Positions 44,946 to 53,359 of a stretch of 64,000 bases of DNA are shown here, in pieces. The position numbers and the translations under genes are program-made. How positions within the stretch are numbered: position 1 is the stretch's first letter; every line of letters begins with the position of its first letter. The notes below the pieces were generated by a model, which made no database searches, was not told where the DNA came from, and was given only the letters and a program-made list of their open reading frames with translations. The DNA is from UBA6059 sp965227155 (GTDB lineage Bacteria; Bacteroidota; Bacteroidia; Cytophagales; Cyclobacteriaceae), in NCBI GenBank assembly GCA_965227155.1, contig OZ245731.1, positions 1,860,001 through 1,924,000 on the forward strand, given 5' to 3'.

Positions 44946-45989
44946 ATGATCAGCGAAAATGTCTTTCACTACAACCAACAATTTGATCTGGAAACGGGTG
45001 GTCAACTGCCCGGTTTCCAGCTTCATTATTGTACTGCAGGTAATTTAAATGCCGATCGATCAAATGTAATCTGGATATGCCATGCCCTTACCGGTAATGC
45101 TAATTTTACGGACTGGTGGCCGGGTATGGTTGGTTCCGGGCTGGCTTTTGATACCGACAAATATTTTGTAATCTGCGCCAACGCTCTGGGGGGTTGCTAT
45201 GGCTCAACCGGGCCTTTAAGTATTAATCCTGTAACGGGGAAACCCTACCACCACGAATTTCCTGAGATTACTAACCGAGATATTGTTCGGGCCTTTGACC
45301 TTTTGCGTATTGAGTTGGGCATCAATCAAATAGAAATTGGTACTGGTGGTTCTCTAGGAGGTCAACATATTTTGGAGTGGGGTGTACAGAATCCGCAAAT
45401 CTTTAGAAATCTGATTGTCATAGCGAGCAATGCATATCATTCTGCCTGGGGAGTAGCTTTTAATGAATCCCAGAGAATGGCCATACAAAACGATCCTACA
45501 TGGCAAGAATCTACGGATGTCGCTGGTATTCAAGGCATGAAAACCGCGAGAAGCATTGCGCTGCTTTCGTATAGAAATTACGGGATATATGAAGAAAAGC
45601 AATCAGATTACAAGGACAGCAAAACAGATCATTATAAGGCTTCATCTTATCAGCAATACCAGGGTGAGAAGTTAGCACAAAGGTTTAATGCATATTCCTA
45701 TTGGCTATTATCCAAAGCCATGGATAGCCATAACGTAGGTCGAGACAGAGATGGTATAGAGAAAGCCTTGGCAGGGATAAAAGCAAGATGTCTTTTTATT
45801 GGGGTAAAGTCAGATATCCTGTTCCCGGTAGAAGAGCAGATTTACCTGGCAGCCAATGTGCGAAGTTCAGCGCTCGACATCATCCCATCCCGCTATGGGC
45901 ACGACGGTTTTTTGATTGAAGTGGATAAGCTAACCCAAAGCATCAGAAGTTTTCACAGAGATGCAGTAGAAACATATCAGCTTAATTGA
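44946..45989 (+). CDS. metX: Homoserine O-acetyltransferase
   Basis: A 347-residue alpha/beta hydrolase with the MetX motifs VIWICHALTGNA and ANALGGCYGSTGP. The nucleophile elbow is GGSLGGQHILEW. A late Asp (IGVKSDILFP) and His (YGHDGFLIE) complete the triad. It produces O-acetylhomoserine, the substrate of MetY, so the two genes encode consecutive methionine-pathway steps. The 3' end overlaps the convergent decarboxylase gene by 8 bases. Confidence 0.94.
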   Translation: MISENVFHYNQQFDLETGGQLPGFQLHYCTAGNLNADRSNVIWICHALTGNANFTDWWPGMVGSGLAFDTDKYFVICANALGGCYGSTGPLSINPVTGKPYHHEFPEITNRDIVRAFDLLRIELGINQIEIGTGGSLGGQHILEWGVQNPQIFRNLIVIASNAYHSAWGVAFNESQRMAIQNDPTWQESTDVAGIQGMKTARSIALLSYRNYGIYEEKQSDYKDSKTDHYKASSYQQYQGEKLAQRFNAYSYWLLSKAMDSHNVGRDRDGIEKALAGIKARCLFIGVKSDILFPVEEQIYLAANVRSSALDIIPSRYGHDGFLIEVDKLTQSIRSFHRDAVETYQLN

Positions 45990-47436
45990 TCATGAGGCTG
46001 GCTTCAGCTTTTTGTCCCAATTCTCTTAGCACTGACATCAAAAATTCGATATCAGATTTGGTGCGGCGGTGATTGGTTAAGTTTATACGCAACGCTACTT
46101 TACCCTGTATACGAGTACCGGCAAAGAAAATACGACCATCCTCCTCAATCAGCTGAAGAATCTTTGTGTTGATTTGATCTAGTTGCGACTCTTCATAGGT
46201 GCCTGATCCGGTGTACCTGAAGCATGCAATAGATAGTGGAATGGGTGCGAGGCGTTCAAAATCGATGGACTGATCAATAAGCTCACCGGCGTATCGTGCA
46301 AGCAAACAGTCATTTTCAATGGCCCAGCGTAGCTTTTCGGCCCCATAGGTTTTGAAAGTCATCCATACTTTTAATGCCTTAAAGTCCTTAGAAAGCTGCA
46401 GGTTGAAGTCCATCAGATCTTCCCGCTCGTTTTGGTCCTTGCCTCCTTGCAGGTAATCGGGCACCAGACTAAAGGTACTTCTTAAATGCTCCTTATTTTT
46501 TACGATCACTGCGGAAACTTCAAAGGGCACAAAAAACCATTTGTGAGGGTTCACCAAAATAGAGTCTGCCAGCTCTAACCCATCAAATAATTCCCCTACC
46601 AGTTTGGTGCCGGCACCAGGAAATCCGTAGGCGCCATCTATCATATACCACAGGTTGTACCGCTTTGCGATTTCGCCAAGCTTTCTCAGGGGATCTACTG
46701 TACCGGTATTGGTGGTGCCAGCAATACCAATGATGCAAGCCGGCATTAACCCACCTTCTAAATCTTGGTCGATAGCCTTTTCTAATGCATTGCAATCTAT
46801 TTTGAAGTCCTCATCAACGGCGATTTTGCGTAGGTATTTTTTGCCAAGGCCAAGCATATCCACAGCCTTATCAATGCTACTGTGACCCTGCTCAGATACG
46901 TAAACGCACATTTTGGGAGCTGCATACATACCTTCATTAGCTACATCTACGGGGCACATATTTTTGCGCATGACGGCCAGGTTAAGGAAATTGGCTACCG
47001 ACCCACCACTACAAAGAACTCCCGCACCTGTGGTAGGATAACCCAAAAACTCACAAATCCAATGAATAACAATTTTCTCAATCTCTGAATTGGCAGGAGC
47101 ACTATGCCACTTTAGGTTATTCTGGTTGAGGCTATTTTTTAATAGCTCGGCAAGTATTGCTGCCTGATTACCTCCACCAGTGATATAGCCGTAATAATTA
47201 GGACTGGGATTGAAATTGGACATATCGAAAATGTCTTTTTCAATTATTTGAAGCAGTTCGCTTACATTGCCAGCCTGCTCAGGAAGAGGCTCATTGAATT
47301 GCTTTTGAATATCTGCCGGTGAATAGTTTTTGTAAATCCTTTGATTTCGAATAGCATTTTCATACCATGACTCTATAATTTCAGCTGATTGAGCCATATA
47401 TGATTTGAATGATTCCTTATCAAAATCGAGCGACAT
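45982..47436 (-). CDS. PLP-dependent group II decarboxylase (aromatic amino acid / glutamate type)
   Basis: This 484-residue protein has the PLP lysine Lys299 in NPHKWFFVPFEVSAV, with CSGGSVANFLNLAVMR (substrate/PLP phosphate loop), YVSEQGHSSIDKA, and IAGTTNTGTVDPL upstream. The layout is that of group II decarboxylases (aromatic-L-amino-acid, tyrosine or histidine types). Substrate cannot be fixed from motifs alone. No amino-acid transporter adjoins. It is transcribed towards metX and overlaps it by 8 bases. Confidence 0.88.
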   Translation of the reverse strand: MSLDFDKESFKSYMAQSAEIIESWYENAIRNQRIYKNYSPADIQKQFNEPLPEQAGNVSELLQIIEKDIFDMSNFNPSPNYYGYITGGGNQAAILAELLKNSLNQNNLKWHSAPANSEIEKIVIHWICEFLGYPTTGAGVLCSGGSVANFLNLAVMRKNMCPVDVANEGMYAAPKMCVYVSEQGHSSIDKAVDMLGLGKKYLRKIAVDEDFKIDCNALEKAIDQDLEGGLMPACIIGIAGTTNTGTVDPLRKLGEIAKRYNLWYMIDGAYGFPGAGTKLVGELFDGLELADSILVNPHKWFFVPFEVSAVIVKNKEHLRSTFSLVPDYLQGGKDQNEREDLMDFNLQLSKDFKALKVWMTFKTYGAEKLRWAIENDCLLARYAGELIDQSIDFERLAPIPLSIACFRYTGSGTYEESQLDQINTKILQLIEEDGRIFFAGTRIQGKVALRINLTNHRRTKSDIEFLMSVLRELGQKAEASLMIN

Positions 47437-47563
47437 ATAGCAAAGTTGTTTTTTCGAAGATAGATGGAATCACTTAAATAAATATGGGCTTTATCGTGAA
47501 TGGTTTATTAGCTAAATCGTATAATCAGTAAATTCATATTTTAATTAAAGACCTCCGTAACTT

Positions 47564-50230
47564 ATGAAGAAGGTATTCATATTTTTTGTTGCTCTAATCG
47601 CACTACTCCTGCTTGCAGTATCACTGATTCCTGTGCTTTTTAAGGATGACATCAAAGCACTGGTGGATAAGCAGATTGATCAAAATATTAATGCATCGGT
47701 TTTTTACGATGTAGATAATTTAAGCTTATCGCTTTTCAGTCATTTCCCCAGCCTTACCGTAGGGTTATCGGATTTTGGGGTTGTGGGAAAAGAGCCTTTC
47801 CAAAATGATACTCTTGCTGCTATTGGTTCCTTTGAAGTGGCTCTTGACATTATGTCCGTAATAAGTGGAGATCAAATTACCATAAATTCTATCTACCTCT
47901 ATGATCCAAAGATTAAAGTCAAAGTACTGGCTGACGGCACGGCCAATTACGATATAGCTAAAGCCACCTCCGAGGAAACACCATCAGATACCGCAGCTAC
48001 CGGATCTGACATTTCAATCGGCATCAAGTATTGGGAAATAGTCAATGGGCAATTCATTTATGACGACCAAAGTTTACAGGTGTACAATTCCCTTTTGGGA
48101 ATTAATCATGAGGGGAATGGTGACTTTGCAGCCAATGTATTTGATATGACATCCATCACCGAAATTGAATCCATTAATCTGATATATGAGGGTGCAGAGT
48201 ACCTTTCAGACAAAAGACTTTTTGCGGATATAACTATGGCGATGGATTTGAATGAATCTCGTTATACATTTAAAGAAAACAGGGTTCAACTTAATGAGCT
48301 GGGCCTGGGATTTGATGGAAGTATAGCAATGCCTAGTGAAAGTATCGAGCTTGACCTTCAATTCTCATCTCAGGAAAATACCTTCAAAAATGTATTAAGC
48401 CTCATTCCATCTATGTTTTTAGAAGGCTTTGAAGACCTTGAAACCAATGGAAATTTCACATTGGTGGGCAGCATAAGCGGTAAGTATGACGACACCAACA
48501 TGCCGGGCTATAACCTAAAACTTGAAGTGAATAATGGCTATGTGAAGTATCCGGAGTATCCCGTGCCAATTGACAATATTGCTTTAAATATGGCCATTGA
48601 TAATCCTACTGGTCAGCAGGCTGATTTTACAATGGAAATGAGTAATTTCAGAATGAACCTTGATGGCGAACCCATTGAAGCAAGACTTAAGGTTCAAAAT
48701 CTTGATCAGATACAGTGGGATGCCTATGCAAAAGGTAAACTGGATTTGGACAAGATGTCAAAAGTGTTCCCACAGGAAGGCACCACAATGGCCGGTATCG
48801 TCAATGCAAACCTGGCCACCAGCGGCAATGTCAACTCATTGGAGCGAGAGGCATATGAAGAAATCGATGCTTCTGGCAATATCGCTATCGATGGTTTAAA
48901 ATATATCAGCAATGACCTTCCACAAGGATTTGCAATCAATAGTTCTGCTGTTGATTTCTCACCGGCTTCTTTGAAGATCAATGACTTTGATGCTCAGATT
49001 GGCAAAAGCGATATGAAAGTCACCGGATTTCTATCCAATTATTTAGCCTATGTATTGAATGATGAAATGCTCAAAGGATCGATGACGCTTACCTCTACCA
49101 CACTCGATTTAAATGAGTGGATGACCGATAAGGAGGAAGCAGAATCAGATTCCGACACCTCCAGCCTTGAAGTATTCAAAGTACCTGAAAATATTGATTT
49201 TGAATTCAGGTCATCTATAGGGCAGGTGTTGTATGATAACCTTACGCTCAACAATGTGGCTGGGCTTATCATTGTGCGCGATGGGGCCGTGAGCATGCAA
49301 AATGTTAACTTCAGAATGCTTGAGGGAGATTTTCGAATGGATGGAGCTTATATCACTAAAAACATGGAAAACCCTGTTTTTAGGTTTGATTTTGGGGCTG
49401 CCGCAATTTCTGTATCTGAATCTTACAAAGCTTTCAATATGGTGCAGGCCTTAGCGCCAGTAGCGCAACACATCACAGGCGATTTCTCAACGGACTTCAC
49501 TATCTCCGGGGCCCTGGGTAAGGATATGATGCCCATTTACTCAAGTCTGTCTGGTGGAGGACTGGTTGAAGTGGCACAGGCAGCTTTAAAGGAAATGAGA
49601 ATAATGGAAGTTGCTTCTTCATTGACAAAAATGGACTTTGGAACCAATGAAAATGGAAATGTGAATTTGCGGGATATTCTAATGAAAGCAGAAATTAAGC
49701 AGGGCAAATTATTCATTGATCCGTTTGATGTAAAGCTGGGAGATCGCACTGCCACGATTGCCGGAAGCAGCGGAATTGATGGAAGCCTCGATTACATTTT
49801 CAGTACCACCGTACCCACAGGTGCAGCAGGTACAGCGATCAACAATGCCTTATCGCAGTTTACCGGAAGCAGTGTGGTGGGCGATAATATTGACCTAAAC
49901 CTAAAAATTACCGGTACCTACGACGATCCAAAAATTGGTATTGCAAGTGCCAAACCTTCCGCAGGAGTGGCCAAAGCATCCGTGAAAGCAGCTTTATCGG
50001 ATGAGGTAAATGCCCAAAAAGCCAAGGTAGAAGCAGAGGCTAAGGAAGAAATAGACAAAAGGAAGGAAGAGGCTAAAGAAAAGCTTGATGCCGAAGCGGA
50101 AAAGCTGGAAGATAAAGCCAAAGAAGAATTGAATAAATTAATGGGTGGAGATTCCACAGCCAAGCCTGCTGAAGAGGTAAAAGATGCGCTCAAAGGGCTT
50201 TTCAACAAAAAGAAAAAAGGCGGAGGATAA
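47564..50230 (+). CDS. AsmA family protein
   Basis: The 888-residue protein opens with an inner-membrane anchor (FIFFVALIALLLLAVSLIPVLF) followed by the AsmA signature region (DDIKALVDKQIDQNINASVFYD, LSLSLFSHFPSLTVGLSDFGV). The rest is a long beta-rich periplasmic part, and the C-terminus contains a typical AsmA block (KQGKLFIDPFDVKLGDRTATI). A highly charged coiled-coil tail (AKVEAEAKEEIDKRKEEA onward, residues 810-880) ends KKKKGGG. AsmA-like proteins are thought to bridge membranes for lipid transport. A thiolase gene starts 18 bases downstream. Confidence 0.9.
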   Translation: MKKVFIFFVALIALLLLAVSLIPVLFKDDIKALVDKQIDQNINASVFYDVDNLSLSLFSHFPSLTVGLSDFGVVGKEPFQNDTLAAIGSFEVALDIMSVISGDQITINSIYLYDPKIKVKVLADGTANYDIAKATSEETPSDTAATGSDISIGIKYWEIVNGQFIYDDQSLQVYNSLLGINHEGNGDFAANVFDMTSITEIESINLIYEGAEYLSDKRLFADITMAMDLNESRYTFKENRVQLNELGLGFDGSIAMPSESIELDLQFSSQENTFKNVLSLIPSMFLEGFEDLETNGNFTLVGSISGKYDDTNMPGYNLKLEVNNGYVKYPEYPVPIDNIALNMAIDNPTGQQADFTMEMSNFRMNLDGEPIEARLKVQNLDQIQWDAYAKGKLDLDKMSKVFPQEGTTMAGIVNANLATSGNVNSLEREAYEEIDASGNIAIDGLKYISNDLPQGFAINSSAVDFSPASLKINDFDAQIGKSDMKVTGFLSNYLAYVLNDEMLKGSMTLTSTTLDLNEWMTDKEEAESDSDTSSLEVFKVPENIDFEFRSSIGQVLYDNLTLNNVAGLIIVRDGAVSMQNVNFRMLEGDFRMDGAYITKNMENPVFRFDFGAAAISVSESYKAFNMVQALAPVAQHITGDFSTDFTISGALGKDMMPIYSSLSGGGLVEVAQAALKEMRIMEVASSLTKMDFGTNENGNVNLRDILMKAEIKQGKLFIDPFDVKLGDRTATIAGSSGIDGSLDYIFSTTVPTGAAGTAINNALSQFTGSSVVGDNIDLNLKITGTYDDPKIGIASAKPSAGVAKASVKAALSDEVNAQKAKVEAEAKEEIDKRKEEAKEKLDAEAEKLEDKAKEELNKLMGGDSTAKPAEEVKDALKGLFNKKKKGGG

Positions 50231-50248
50231 TCCAGAACCAACCAAACC

Positions 50249-51529
50249 ATGAAAACAAATATTGCAATCATTGAAGGAGCTCGAATTCCCTTCCAAAAGG
50301 CAGGAACCGCCTACAAAGACCTAATGTCTTATCAACTCGGTGCAATGGCTATCAGAGGCTTGCTAGACAAGGCACCATTGGATCCTGCGTTGGTTCAAAA
50401 GGTGATTTTGGGTACTGTGGTTCATAATATTGCTACACCCAATGTGGCCAGGGAGGCAGCACTTACAGCCGGCATTCCCAAAACAGCACCTGCCCATACT
50501 GTATCTCAGGCCTGCATCTCGGCCAATGCTGCCATTGCGCATGGTGTAGAGCTAATTGCTGCCGGACAAGCAGACATTATTGTGGCAGGTGGTACAGATA
50601 GCGTTTCTGATATTCCGATTCCTTTTCGCAAGCAAATGAGACAAAAGCTGTTTGCAGCACAAAAACTGAAATCTCCCGCAGAGTTTTTGAAGTTTGCACT
50701 CAGCCTTCGGCCTGCAGACTTCAAACCAGAGATACCACAGATCGCTGAATTCACCACAGGCAGGACTATGGGCCAGGATTGTGATATTATGGCTGCCCGA
50801 TATGGCATCAGCAGAGAGGCGCAAGATGAATTTGCAGCACGCTCTCACCAACTGGCAGCTCAGGCCCATGAAAAAGGCATCCTGAAAGCGGAAATTGCAC
50901 CGGCAGCATTTGCCCCAAAATTTGACTCGATCACCAAAGACAACACCTTTCGTGGTGATTCTACCGCCGAGAAGCTGGGTAAACTAAAGCCGGCTTTTGA
51001 TCGAAAAAACGGTACGCTTACTGCAGGCAATTCCAGCCAGCTCACAGATGGGGCAGCGGCTGTTTTGCTTATGAGTGAGGAGCGCGCCAAATCGCTGGGC
51101 CTGCAACCCAAAGCCATAGTCCGTAATTATGTGTTCACCGGACAAGATCCTGATGAGGAGCTTTTGCTAGGCCCTGCTTATGCCACCTATCAGTTATTGC
51201 AGCAGGAAAAATTAGGACTGAAAGATATAGATGTGTTCGAGTTTCATGAGGCTTTTGCCGCACAGATTCTTACCAACCTACAGTGTATAGATTCTGAAAA
51301 ATTTGCCAAAGAAAAAGCAAACGTCAGTCAGAAGCTGGGTGAAATCCCTATGGAAAAATTTAATGTACATGGAGGCTCTTTGTCTTTGGGGCACCCATTT
51401 GGCGCAACCGGAGCCCGAATATTAACTACAGCCATGAACAGATTACACCATGAAAATGGTCAACTTGCCTTAATAGCGGCCTGTGCCGCAGGTGCTCATG
51501 GTCACGCTATGTTGATCGAGAGGGTATAA
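50249..51529 (+). CDS. Thiolase (acetyl-CoA acyltransferase, FadI-like)
   Basis: The 426-residue thiolase carries the nucleophile Cys89 (SQACISANAAI), the HEAFAAQ motif, the GHPFGATGAR motif and the second active-site cysteine in IAACAAGAHGHA. The insertion between residues 125 and 170 and overall length fit the FadI/trifunctional beta-subunit branch. It cleaves 3-ketoacyl-CoA in beta-oxidation, though a biosynthetic role is possible. It follows the AsmA gene by 18 bases and is not adjacent to a multifunctional enzyme gene; those begin 1.8 kb downstream. Confidence 0.9.
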   Translation: MKTNIAIIEGARIPFQKAGTAYKDLMSYQLGAMAIRGLLDKAPLDPALVQKVILGTVVHNIATPNVAREAALTAGIPKTAPAHTVSQACISANAAIAHGVELIAAGQADIIVAGGTDSVSDIPIPFRKQMRQKLFAAQKLKSPAEFLKFALSLRPADFKPEIPQIAEFTTGRTMGQDCDIMAARYGISREAQDEFAARSHQLAAQAHEKGILKAEIAPAAFAPKFDSITKDNTFRGDSTAEKLGKLKPAFDRKNGTLTAGNSSQLTDGAAAVLLMSEERAKSLGLQPKAIVRNYVFTGQDPDEELLLGPAYATYQLLQQEKLGLKDIDVFEFHEAFAAQILTNLQCIDSEKFAKEKANVSQKLGEIPMEKFNVHGGSLSLGHPFGATGARILTTAMNRLHHENGQLALIAACAAGAHGHAMLIERV

Positions 51530-51541
51530 TATTATTTTCAA

Positions 51542-51630
51542 AAACTTACTTTTGGTGAATACGATCACCAAAAAGCATTACTTTTAGTGAATACAATCCC
51601 TAAAAAGCATTTCTTTTGGTGAATAGGAAA
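51542..51630. repeat. Three 32-bp tandem repeats containing an inverted repeat
   Basis: ACTTTTGGTGAAT, ACTTTTAGTGAAT and TCTTTTGGTGAAT begin at 51548, 51580 and 51612, an exact 32-base period. Unit 1 contains the inverted repeat TTTTGGTGA / TCACCAAAA; unit 2 has TTTTAGTGA / TCCCTAAAA, where a paired G-C to A-T change is compensated. Unit 3 is incomplete. The array lies between the convergent thiolase and msrA genes. It may terminate both transcripts or bind a regulator. Confidence 0.65.
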
Positions 51631-51654
51631 GCTTTACAGGTGATACAAAGGATT

Positions 51655-52296
51655 TTAATAACCCGGCTTCAGTAGGTCAGCAAACTGCTTTTTCACTTTA
51701 TTGATTTTCGGTCTTGATACATTGACGATGTACGGGTTATTGGGATTATGCTCTTCGTAATCCTGATGATAGTCTTCTGCGATCCAAAACTTCTCAAAGC
51801 GATTAAGCTGGGTTACAACCGGATCATCATAGATGCCTGCATTGTTGATGCTATCAATTTTCTGCTGGGCTAAAGCCTTTTCCTCTTCCGTTCTGTAAAA
51901 AATAGCCGAGCGATATTGTGGGCCATAGTCAGGGCCCTGCCGGTTGAGCTGTGTAGGGTCATGCGCCGTAAAGAAAATATCAAGCAAAGTGCTATAGCTA
52001 ATTACTTCGGGATCGTAGTAAACTTCCACCGTTTCGGCGTGTTTGGTAGCCCCGGATGCCACTTGCTGATAGCTGGGATTTTTTATTTCTCCACCTGCGT
52101 AGCCCGAAACAGCCTCAGCCACACCTTTGATCTGCTCGAAAGAAGCTTCAACGCACCAAAAGCATCCGCCCGCAAAAGTGGCTGTGTCTTTAGCCTGGTA
52201 CTGGGTCGCTGCTTGAGTGGAATTATTGTTAGCATCAGGTTTGCTGCTACAGCTTGTAGCAATTGCCATGTAAAGAAGTGCTAGAAAATATCTCAT
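51655..52296 (-). CDS. msrA: Peptide methionine sulfoxide reductase MsrA, lipoprotein form
   Basis: ATG at 52296 is preferred to an upstream TTG. The product is 213 residues with a lipoprotein signal (YMAIATSCSSK, lipid Cys16) and the catalytic motif GGCFWCVEASF with Cys45. The family motifs GYAGGEIKNPSY and HAETVEVYYDP follow. MsrA reduces methionine-S-sulfoxide in proteins; here it is predicted to sit on the envelope, where it would protect exported proteins from oxidation. It is a single-gene unit on the minus strand. Confidence 0.94.
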   Translation of the reverse strand: MRYFLALLYMAIATSCSSKPDANNNSTQAATQYQAKDTATFAGGCFWCVEASFEQIKGVAEAVSGYAGGEIKNPSYQQVASGATKHAETVEVYYDPEVISYSTLLDIFFTAHDPTQLNRQGPDYGPQYRSAIFYRTEEEKALAQQKIDSINNAGIYDDPVVTQLNRFEKFWIAEDYHQDYEEHNPNNPYIVNVSRPKINKVKKQFADLLKPGY

Positions 52297-52358
52297 ACTG
52301 TTTTTCTTTAGCAACGACCGAGTGGGTTAAAGGGTTTGTCACACCGATGACATTGGCA

Positions 52359-53060
52359 CTAAAAATCATCATTTTCAGGAAATGGCAGGTTTGCCCATTG
52401 CCGGGTTATTCCGCTTTGCCATTGCTCTAGTAGGTTGGCTACAACCTTTCTTTGATACCGATAGCTTTGGAAGCTGTCCTGGCCATTTTTAAAGCTTAGC
52501 ATATCGATTGGATAATCCACATCACTGGTATTGATGGCCGCATCCTCAAAAGCCACAATAGCCGCTTTGTGCGCTGCAATTAGTGAAGTTTGGTAGGTCA
52601 ACAATCGCTTCAAAGTGGCTAGGCTGTACTTACTCTGCCCGATCACAGCAAAGGACTGGTCTTTCGATACCTCCATCCAATTGCCTTCAGGATAAAGTAA
52701 AAAAAGCGTGGCTTTTTGGTCCCCTTTTAGCTGCCCCCCAATCAGCATATGCGTATCCCATTTTAGCCCTGCATGCTGCAATGTCTCCTGGTCCTCCATG
52801 GCTACCTTTTGCAGCATCTTACCAAAAATGTTGACCACCTCATAAAGCTGACCAGCCTGACCGTATGCGGTTTCTTTTACATAGGCCATGGTTTTCTCAT
52901 AAACACTACGAATACCGGATGCACAAACAAAAAAGCAACCGCTATTCACAGTAAAGGTATCAAGTTTTTTAACCCGATTGATCTCATGGCCGGTAACAAG
53001 GCGCGTGTCGGTCAATGCAACCAGTCCTGTTTCTAATCTAATGGCCAGACAAAAGCTCAT
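52359..53060 (-). CDS. Anbu-type bacterial proteasome homologue
   Basis: The Met at 53060 gives 233 residues beginning MSFCLAIRLETGLVALTDTR, the characteristic Anbu (COG3484) N-terminus, with Ser2 as putative nucleophile after Met removal. This start overlaps the upstream small gene by 4 bases (ATGA), which confirms it over a longer frame from 53153. The remainder (YEKTMAYVKE, HMLIGGQLKG, FAVIGQSKYSL, DMLSFKNG) matches the Ntn-hydrolase fold of Anbu. Substrates are unknown. In proteobacteria Anbu usually clusters with ATP-grasp, alpha-E and transglutaminase genes, which are absent here. Confidence 0.88.
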   Translation of the reverse strand: MSFCLAIRLETGLVALTDTRLVTGHEINRVKKLDTFTVNSGCFFVCASGIRSVYEKTMAYVKETAYGQAGQLYEVVNIFGKMLQKVAMEDQETLQHAGLKWDTHMLIGGQLKGDQKATLFLLYPEGNWMEVSKDQSFAVIGQSKYSLATLKRLLTYQTSLIAAHKAAIVAFEDAAINTSDVDYPIDMLSFKNGQDSFQSYRYQRKVVANLLEQWQSGITRQWANLPFPENDDF

Positions 53061-53254
53061 GGCTTCAAAGCTTTTCGCGTAAAAATAATTAACATCAGTC
53101 CCATACTGATCACTAAAAATACTGGCAGCAACAACTCCAAATCGGAGAGCCATGCATGATAAAGCCAGCCCAGTAGCAAGCCAAAAACTACAGCAATAAA
53201 TACCACAAAATAAAACAGCCCACGCTTGGGTGAAAGAGGATCTTGAAGCGACAT
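53057..53254 (-). CDS. Small two-helix membrane protein upstream of anbu
   Basis: The 65 residues have two hydrophobic segments (FYFVVFIAVVFGLLLGWLY and LELLLPVFLVISMGLMLIIF) with a short loop and a basic C-terminus. The stop codon overlaps the Anbu start by 4 bases, so the two are translationally coupled. No family is recognised. The role may be to attach or recruit Anbu to the membrane, but this is only suggested by the overlap. Confidence 0.6.
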   Translation of the reverse strand: MSLQDPLSPKRGLFYFVVFIAVVFGLLLGWLYHAWLSDLELLLPVFLVISMGLMLIIFTRKALKP

Positions 53255-53301
53255 GGGTTCAAAATAGATTAATTCACGTAAAATTTAAATTAATTTATTC
53301 G

Positions 53302-53354
53302 GCATGCATACTATTTTCTATATATTTATACTCTGCATGCATACTAAATTTAGT
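53302..53354 (+). promoter_or_regulatory. Probable operator region of the beta-oxidation operon
   Basis: Two direct copies of GCATGCATACTA (53302-53313 and 53335-53346) are 33 bases apart, and the second runs into a perfect 12-bp palindrome ACTAAATTTAGT (53343-53354) that ends 5 bases before the ATG. The AT-rich middle (TATATATTTATA) may contain the promoter. The arrangement suggests binding of a repressor, for example of the TetR/FadR kind, but no regulator gene is adjacent. Confidence 0.5.
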
Positions 53355-53359
53355 GCTAC

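Noticed and set aside
51542..51630. Possible CRISPR array
   Set aside because: Units are contiguous 32-bp tandem repeats without unique spacers, there are only three, and no cas genes are present.
53061..53153. N-terminal extension of the Anbu frame
   Set aside because: The extension overlaps the small membrane protein gene, and homologues begin at the MSFCLAIRL motif where the nucleophile must be N-terminal.
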